This document shows positions 57,451-64,000 of a stretch of DNA of 64,000 nt, in pieces. Made by a program: the position numbers and the translations under genes. Numbering within the stretch: the first letter of the stretch is position 1; each line of letters opens with the position of its first letter. The stretch is from Tiliqua scincoides (taxonomy: Eukaryota > Chordata > Lepidosauria > Squamata > Scincidae): NCBI RefSeq assembly GCF_035046505.1, contig NC_089822.1:90007659-90071658 (forward strand). Reading direction: 5' to 3'. The notes beneath the pieces are model-generated. The model was not told where the DNA came from. It ran no database searches and worked only from the letters and a program-made list of their open reading frames with translations.

Positions 57451-57634
57451 TGAACAAATTAAGCATGTTTTCAAGATGGAACTTGAAAAGCTTGCTCCGA
57501 GGCTTGGTGGCAACAAACAGGCCAGGCAGATGTGCCATTCCTAATTGGTCTTGCAGCCTAACACAGCACAGTAAATTCAGTCATCAAATGCCACTGATGT
57601 GGGAGGAGCAAACTGGAGATATATTCCATTAGAC

Positions 57635-58104
57635 CAGGGGTGTCCAAAGTTTTTGGCAGGAGGGCCGCATCATCTCTCTGACACTGTGGGCCAGGACACT
57701 GGGGGCCAGGGAAAAAAAGAATTAATTTACATTTAAAATTTAAATAAATTTACCTAAGTTTACATAAATAAATATATTAAAGATGAACTTATATGAATGC
57801 ATGAAGGTCAATAGCTCAAGGCCTATAAAAGGCCTTGCGCAAAGCAAGGCTGGCCTTTCCTTTGCTTCTGCTACTGCATCACAGATGTGAAACAGCAAGC
57901 AGTGGAGGAAGCCCTCATCCCACAGCTCACGCAAGAGGTCAAACAGTCACCCTCACGCTGAGAGCAGTTGCGTTGGGCCAGTGTAGGCTCCAACAAATCT
58001 CCGGAAGGCCAGAGGCTCATTGGAGACTGGGGGCTCCCTGAGGGCCACATTGAGAGGCCTCAAGGGCTGCATGTGGCCCCAGGGCCGGGGTTTGGGCACC
58101 CCTG
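57635..58104. mobile_element. hAT-type MITE with perfect cattagac TSD, 470 bp
   Basis: The ends are caggggtgtccaaag and ggtttgggcacccctg. Identical octamers cattagac flank it at 57627-57634 and 58105-58112. The interior matches the chain element at 18026-18570 in reverse. It is one of the cleanest hAT-type insertions in the window. Confidence 0.9.
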
Positions 58105-58114
58105 CATTAGACTG

Positions 58115-59335
58115 AAACAGCCAGCATGTTTCTGCTTGGTCTATTTGAGCAATGAGGACTTAGAATCTCAGCTGGAGTTCTGTTGAAGGTCCCTATAACT
58201 CTGCTTAAAAGGCCTGGTCTTGTTTCTAGGGGGAGAGCAGAATGACGAGTTACACACAGAAGTTGTTACAGCTCTGAAAATAAGGTAGTGATTAAAAAAG
58301 AGTTCATATAATAACAGCCTGATCTTTTCAAGGTCCTACAGCAGCATAGGCCCCACTGCAGAAGTGTGAAAGATGAGCCACCACTGCATGTTTCAGAGCT
58401 GCTAGCACAAACAGCTGGGGGTTCCACATGTGTGCCAGAACTGCCCAGATGCTCCAACAGAACAGGTGAGGTGGCAGAGGGGCACTGCTGTTCATGGGAG
58501 GATCCCAGCTTGGGATCCAACACACTCCCTTGGACGTATCAGGATTTCTACCAGCAAAAGAGCTGGTGTAAATCTAAATAGGCCCATTGGGGACCTGGAT
58601 GTGGAGGAGCAGGAAAGTATAAAAGTTCTTTAATTACTTCTCCACCCAGCCTGGTCTCCAGCCAGCCCATAGCTTGCAGGATAGGATTGGGCCATTTGTA
58701 GATGCAATTGGACTAGACAGGAGCCCTCTTCTGTCTAGTTCAGACAGAAATTCTGAACTATTTCTGACAAACTAGTTCAGACAATAATTCAGAAATTGGG
58801 TAGGGTATTCCCAGGCAGACAGGGCTACAACAGATAATCATACCCCCAATACCAGTGTGCTCCATGGCTACACCCCCTGCTGGCCTGGGGTTCGGTGCAG
58901 TAGAATCTCAGTACTGTCCTGTGATTTGGAACTCTGGGTCACCAAAGCTCCAGAACACAGGGAGAAACTATCTCCTGGCTCAGCACGTGCCTTTGAAGCA
59001 CTGAACTGGAGGAGGGCAGGGGACATGGTGTGTTTAACAACTGAAAGCCTGTGCATTCAGGATTATGATCATTACCTAGAACGATTCTGTAAGTGCATTG
59101 GAATTGGTGACATCTCCTGGACAGTACATGTCCAGGAAGAGAACGGCATGTGAGAATCATTCTCCATGCTCTTCCCCAGAGACTTTATGGGTAGTAACTG
59201 AATGATGACATGATAGCTGAAGAATGCTCTGTTTTCAAAGGATAAGAAGGGGGGGAGGAGACTAATACCCCTAAATACAACTGCTGTGGAGATTACATAG
59301 CCACATTAACACCTAATGGTTGATATGAACATTCC
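58115..59335. other. intergenic DNA, no supported feature
   Basis: A 98-codon frame at 58857-59153 has no domain and no splice context. A local duplication of the attctgaact / gttcagacag motif occurs at 58735-58795. Confidence 0.45.
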
Positions 59336-59340
59336 TAGAA

Positions 59341-59679
59341 CAGTGATTCTAAGTGTGATTCCTAGAACAGTGAACTAAGTCATTGCGGGGAAGGGAGAAG
59401 GCAGCAGCATGATCCCCAGGATTGTGCAGCTGCTGGGGAAAGGGGGGGGTGTCACGATTGTGAAACCAGAAGTGGCTTCCAGTCAGTATTTTAAACATTT
59501 CTAGGACTTGGCACTTTCAGAGGCTGGCACAGGGGGAGGTAAGTTGAAAACCCCCCTTCTTTCTCCGGTAGTGGTGCAATTCTGGGGATCTTCCTCCCCC
59601 CCCCCTGCCCCTTAAGGAGCCAGTAACAAGTACTTCCCAGGCTGGTGGGTTGTAACCCACCAGTTTGGGAACCGCCGTT
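59341..59679. mobile_element. decayed hAT-type MITE
   Basis: The left end is cagtgattctaagtg and the right end cagtttgggaaccgccg. The right part gtgggttgtaacccacca matches the family at 2348. The flanks (ttcctagaa / ttctaaaa) are only similar. Confidence 0.55.
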
Positions 59680-59689
59680 CTAAAAGAAA

Positions 59690-61325
59690 CCAGGGAATTG
59701 ACATTCTAAAAGATATCAGGGAATAGACACTGTCAGAGAAGGAAAGCAAAGACTCTTGGCTGGAGTTAGAAGTTGGCTGTTTATTGCATGTTTTGGAATA
59801 CACGTTCCCTGGTGGTATGGGAAAACCGACAAACTAGTGTACAGCATACAAGACCGCATGAGGATCGGTTAGGTGAATACAGCAAGGTCTTTCTTCATTA
59901 TTAACTATATAGGTTACTACAGACCTAGTACAATTGAATTTTGTATGACTTTGCATGCAAAGAGAACTTTTAGCAAGAAAACATAATTTTACCCTGATAG
60001 AATAAAACACACAAGAAATAGTCTGGAAAGAGCATATATATGACATCAGTTCAGCTGTAGGGGTATGTAGGAATACGGCTGTCAATATAGAAAGAAAACA
60101 AAGAACACCAAGGAGTTTTAAAATAGATTGGAGCAGGATGTCCATGAATAAACCACTGATGCTCAATCTCTGACCATGTCTTGATCCCCTGACCCAGGCA
60201 TGGTCCTTGGGAGTTCGGTGCTGATGTGAAACGTTCAAACCTTGGCCTAGAAGCCTGGATTTTTGTGATACACGGATACATGATAATTCTGATTTTATAA
60301 GAAATAAACCTTTTCCCCCCACAACATGTACAGCATGATCCTATGCATGTCTACTCAGAAGTCAGTCCCATTGTCTTCAGTGGGGTTTCCCAGAAAAGTG
60401 AGTGTAGGATTGCAGCCATGAGAGAGACTGACATATTTAAAGAGGAAGAGGGGGGAACCACATCACCTCAAGCAAGAAGCTCTTGATCTAGGCACGCAGA
60501 ATGAAGGATGACTAAGCCCAACTCAGAGGAGCTTTTAAACCTGTTTTTGCTAATGAGGTTCACAGTGCACTAAGATCCATTAACGGGGAAAAAAAGGTGA
60601 GGGGCAGCGTCCTGAAACCTCCATCTCTCAAAATTACTGCCCTAGTTATTTCCAAATTGTATTGCCAGAGTGTTTATTACCTTGCATTTTCTGTGGTTAA
60701 ATAACCATTCAGTCAGGAAGAACAGTGCGAGGAAGGGGGGGGCAAGGTTTACTGTGGAAAGATGGGAGTAAACTTTCTTTAAATAATCATTTTCTCTTTC
60801 GCTACCCAGCATGACCTGAAGCTACTAATGCTTGCTTGCAAATTACTTTCTTCTTGCCTGCCTCAACAACAGGAGACTATTGTCGGGGGCATTCAGTAAG
60901 AGCCATACTTTCTGAACAGTAGCACTCTGCCTTCCCTTTGCCCCAGCTTCTTCTGCTGGATACTGTCAGAAAGAAGCTGGGGACCAAGGAAACTATACAA
61001 CAGTTGATTCCGAGTCCCTTGCCTTCTCCTCCTCTTCACAGCTGCTTTAGTAGTTGCTGTGCAGCCAGATCACACTGAGAACCAGTGTGATGCAGCCAGA
61101 TCTAGGGAACACCAAGTAAGGAACAGAAACTTAGAGCAGAAACTTAATGGAAATAATAATCCATTACTTCAAATTATCTCAAATGCCTGGATTTTGGAAT
61201 AGTCTTGATTTTGGATGTCTGGATAAGGGGTAACTTACCTGTATCTGGTCCAAACTGAAGGAATCTGGATACACAGTATGTTGATTCTGTGAGGGTACTA
61301 CTGACTTTCAGATCAGGCTTGTAGG
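59690..61325. other. intergenic DNA, one short palindromic repeat
   Basis: Besides the palindromic repeat at 60330 nothing is recognised. The 162-codon minus frame at 59834-60322 looks like chance. Confidence 0.45.
60330..60420. repeat. short palindromic repeat
   Basis: It runs gatcctatgcatgtctactc, agaagtcagtcccattg and ends gtgtaggattgcagcc. Confidence 0.7.
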
Positions 61326-61329
61326 ACAG

Positions 61330-61395
<66 letters not shown>
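61330..61395. repeat. compound (CT)n(CA)n microsatellite
   Basis: About 17 CT units run straight into about 15 CA units. Confidence 0.95.
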
Positions 61396-61397
<2 letters not shown>

Positions 61398-61951
61398 CTA
61401 AACACTGACTGATTTGTCTCTGAAAGTGGAACATGCCTTCATTGAAAAGTACAGGGCTCAACTGACCCACACAGTAAAAGGCAAAATGCATGTCCTGCCC
61501 CCTTTCAATTCTGGGAGACAGGTGTGTGTGTGTTTTAAGGTTCATTCATCTGAACTTCTCTACATGTACCACTAATCCGACTTTGAAAGGAGGCTGCAGT
61601 TCTTTGAACCAGGCTATTGTGTGGGTCAAACTAGACATTATGGTCACTGTATGGCTGTCACCAAAAATGGAAACTACACATTTGGCTCCCTACTCCCCTT
61701 TTGAAAAAGATCTAGTAGAATTTTCCTATATCTCAATATCACATTCTGTGTCTTTGTACCCCAATTCACACTATTGGCCCCTGAGGGCAGGGCAGGGAAA
61801 CATGAACTGTTGTGACAGCATGGAATGAGTAGGTTCTGAGATGTTTCAGAGTGGGAAAAAGAAGATTTTCAGCAGTGGCTGTGGTTTTTCTTTAATGTTT
61901 CATTCAATACAATGAGGTGTTATGAGAACTTTGTGGTGTTTTGTTTAATAT

Positions 61952-62353
61952 GGTGGGCCCTCAGTGTCCGTGGGGGATCTGTTCCTGGACCCCACACAGA
62001 TACCAATATCTGTGAGGCCTGAAAAACTGGAAGTGTCTGTCAGAAGGTTCCAGCAGGCTCTCTGAGGCATGGGGTGACTGTGTGTGACCTCCCTGCACTT
62101 CAGAAGGAGCCTTCTGACAGGCACTTCTGGTTTGGCAAAAAACTGGAAGTTCCTTCTGGACGCCTCCAAGAGGTCTTCTGGGGCCCACAGAGGCTGCGTG
62201 CAGCCTCCATGCACCTCAGAACTCCTCCTAGACATGACTGGAAGGCACTTATGGTCATGTCTGGGAGATCATGGAAGGCTAACCAGCATGGGTTGGCCAC
62301 CCAAGTTGGGTCAAATTCACAGGTGCTGAACCTGCACATAAGGACCCACTGTT
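61952..62353. mobile_element. Tigger-like MITE (gtgggccctcagtgtccg end)
   Basis: The left end is ggtgggccctcagtgtccg, then gttcctggacccc; the right end is ctgcacataaggacccactg. This is the pogo/Tigger-type terminal pattern. The interior repeats gaaggagccttctgacag-type modules. Confidence 0.7.
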
Positions 62354-62552
62354 TGTATAAATAGAAGTTCTGTAGAAGCTCACATCCTGCCTGTTTCACG
62401 GACTGCTGTTTCATCCCCTGAGTGATGAGTATGCATTTATGAACCTCACTCTGCATCTCCTTCCATGTAGTAAGGCTTTTTAGGGGCATCAGTCTTACAT
62501 GGCAGACTCCAGAAGGGTTGCCTACATCAGATGCAGTGCAAATAAGCCTTGT

Positions 62553-62692
62553 GGAAACTTAAAGACTTACAGATTTATTGTGGCATACATTTTGTGGCCT
62601 AAAGGCATCTGACAAAGTCAGTTTGAATCCAAAGAAAGCTCATGCCATAATAAAGATGTGAATCTTGAAGATGCCACAAGGCCCTGTCATTC
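62553..62692. repeat. fold-back repeat, about 140 bp
   Basis: The left half cttgtggaaacttaaagact, agatttattgtggcataca and the right half catgccataataaagatgtg, gaagatgccacaag are inverted copies. The core resembles a widespread reptilian repeat with a taataaa motif. The family is not identified. Confidence 0.6.
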
Positions 62693-62756
62693 TCATATGC
62701 AGTTCTTTTGCTATCTATTTATTATATTTCTTATCCATCTTTCATGGATCATCCAC

Positions 62757-63015
62757 CTTAAGGGATCTGAAGGCCTTAGGAGTGGACCTCAACAAGTGGG
62801 AAACCCTGGCCTCTGAGCGGCCCGCTTGGAGGCAGGCTGTGCAGCATGGCCTTTCCCAGTTTGAAGAGACACTTGGCCAACAGACTGTTGCAACAGAGGC
62901 AAAGAGGCAAAGAAGGAAGGCCCACAGCCAGGGAGACAGACCAGGGACAGACTGCACTTGCTCCCGGTGTGGAAGGGATTGTCACTCCCGAATTGGCCTT
63001 TTCAGCCACACTAGA
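62757..63015 (+). mobile_element. LINE 3' fragment with zinc-knuckle ORF, copy C
   Basis: The plus strand encodes R-D-L-K-A-L-G-V-D-L-N-K-W-E-T-L-A, then S-Q-F-E-E-T-L-G-Q-Q, then the knuckle C-S-R-C-G-R-D-C-H-S-R-I-G-L-F-S-H-T-R-C. Relative to the other two copies it has a small insertion around Q-Q-T-V-A-T-E. It lacks the common 3' tail because it abuts CR1 sequence at about 63016, either a CR1 insertion or a chimeric junction. Confidence 0.75.
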
Positions 63016-64000
63016 TGTGGCTGTGCAGCGATGTAATACTGGGGGTGTGCTATCGTCCTCCAGACCAGAAATCTGATGGGGACCTTGAAATGAGGAAACA
63101 GATCAGGGAGGTGACAAGGAGGGACAGGGTTGTAATCATAGGGGACTTCAATTATCCTCATATTGACTGGGTCAATTTGTGTTCTGGTCACGATAAGGAA
63201 ACCGGATTTCTTGATGTGCTAAATGACTGTGGCTTAGATCAGCTAGTCACGGAGCCCACCAGAGGACAATGGTTGGCAACCTTCAGTCTCGAAAGACTAT
63301 GGTACAAGCCTACAGCACCCAGTATTCCCAGGCGGTCTCCCATCCAAGTACTAACCAGGCCTGACCCTGCTTAGCTTCCAAGATCAGACGAGATTGGGCA
63401 TGTGCAGGGTAACAGTTGCTGTCAGGTGACTCTGGATTTAATTTTGTGCGGTACGCAGGACCTGGTTAGAGATGTAAACGTTACTGAGCCATTGGGGAAC
63501 AGTGATCATGCTGCGATCCGTTTTGACTTGCACGTTGGGGGAAGAATACCAGGCAGATCTCTCACAAAAACCCTTGACTTCCGACGGGCGGACTTCCCTC
63601 AAATGAGGAGGCTGGTTAGAAGGAGGTTGAAAGGGAGGGTAAAAAGAGTCCAATCTCTCCAGAGTGCATGGAGGCTGCTTAAAACAACAGTAATAGAGGC
63701 CCAGCAGAGGTGTATACCGCAAAGAAAGAAGGGTTCCACTAAATCCAGGAGGGCGCCCGCATGGCTAACCAGCCAAGTTAGAGAGGCTGTGAAGGACAAG
63801 GAACCTTCCTTCCGTAAATGGAAGTCTTGCCCTAATGAGGAGAATAAAAAGGAACATAAACTGTGGCAAAAGAAATGTAAGAAGGTGATATGGGAGGCCA
63901 AGCGAGACTATGAGGAACGCATGGCCAGCAACATTAAGGGGAACAATAAAAGCTTCTTCAAATACGTTAGAAGCAGGAAACCCGCCAGAGAAGCGGTTGG
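63016..64000 (+). mobile_element. CR1 LINE endonuclease region, runs off the right edge
   Basis: The plus strand encodes L-G-V-C-Y-R-P-P-D-Q, V-V-I-I-G-D-F-N-Y-P-H-I-D-W and L-V-T-E-P-T-R-G. Past the 5S-SINE it continues D-L-V-L-C-G-T-Q-D-L-V, G-N-S-D-H-A-A-I-R-F and a basic linker with A-W-L-T-S-Q-V-R-E-A-V-K. G-D-F-N-Y and S-D-H are hallmark motifs of the apurinic-like endonuclease. Outside the SINE the frame is open to the window end, so the reverse transcriptase should lie to the right. The start of ORF2 is absent. Confidence 0.92.
63273..63413 (-). mobile_element. 5S rRNA-derived SINE, copy 2, inserted in a CR1 LINE
   Basis: It has the same head-tail structure as the copy at 54237: truncated 5S rRNA joined to the LINE-like tail ending ggttgcca. 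It interrupts the CR1 endonuclease region between T-E-P-T-R-G and D-L-V-L-C, so it moved after that CR1 had inserted. A target duplication is not clear. It is not a functional 5S gene because the 5' end is missing and no terminator T-run follows the 5S part. Confidence 0.85.

Noticed and set aside
1-64000. CRISPR arrays, operons, phage or plasmid genes
   Set aside because: No regularly spaced direct repeats with unique spacers and no prokaryotic coding density; repeat content is vertebrate.

Overview
The window looks like non-mammalian amniote DNA, most likely a squamate reptile (lizard or snake). The reasons are CR1 and L2 LINE relics, many hAT-type MITEs with 8-bp target duplications, a short palindromic repeat (core caatcctatgcatgtctac) scattered throughout, tRNA-derived SINEs, a 5S rRNA-derived SINE, and long microsatellites. 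The species cannot be told from the sequence. There are no bacterial operons, CRISPR arrays or phage genes. Nearly all the short open frames are chance frames in repeats, introns and intergenic DNA.

The only host gene I can support lies on the minus strand from about 19.42 kb down to 7.70 kb. It is a multi-exon perilipin (lipid-droplet coat protein) most like perilipin-3/TIP47. Seven coding exons can be placed by protein similarity and by splice sites with compatible phases: 19365-19418, 15145-15337, 12016-12092, 11512-11743, 9367-9565, 8760-8888 and 8576-7705. The first three are open and encode 108 residues including a PAT-type domain. The C-terminal half is decayed: several stops in the fifth coding-gene segment, a frameshift and a stop in the sixth, and a 473-bp retroelement inserted in the last exon. 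I read it as a perilipin pseudogene.

Layout. 0-7.5 kb is intergenic DNA with a LINE 3' fragment (1.4-1.8 kb), a hAT MITE (2.35-2.71 kb) and a 1.65-kb hAT-like element with internal subrepeats (5.43-7.09 kb). 7.7-19.4 kb is the perilipin pseudogene, whose introns hold MITEs, a CR1 LINE and a chain of four consecutive hAT-type MITEs (16.23-18.67 kb) sharing the same target octamer. 19.4-31 kb is repeat-rich intergenic DNA. 31-38 kb holds an L2 3' end, MITEs, a tRNA-SINE and a second CR1. 38-49 kb holds decayed hAT-like pieces, a 430-bp inverted repeat and one half of a segmental duplication. 49-57 kb has an L2 relic carrying a hAT MITE, the other half of the duplication with tandem 250-bp units, a 5S-SINE and a Tigger-like MITE. 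57-64 kb holds more MITEs, another LINE fragment, and a CR1 endonuclease region that runs off the right edge and is split by a second 5S-SINE.

The strongest observations are: (1) the perilipin-3-like pseudogene with recoverable exon structure; (2) four hAT-type elements stacked on one repeatedly duplicated target, ctctagtc; (3) a 5S rRNA-headed SINE whose 3' tail is shared with a zinc-knuckle LINE and with the 473-bp element that broke the perilipin exon, implying one LINE machinery mobilised all three.
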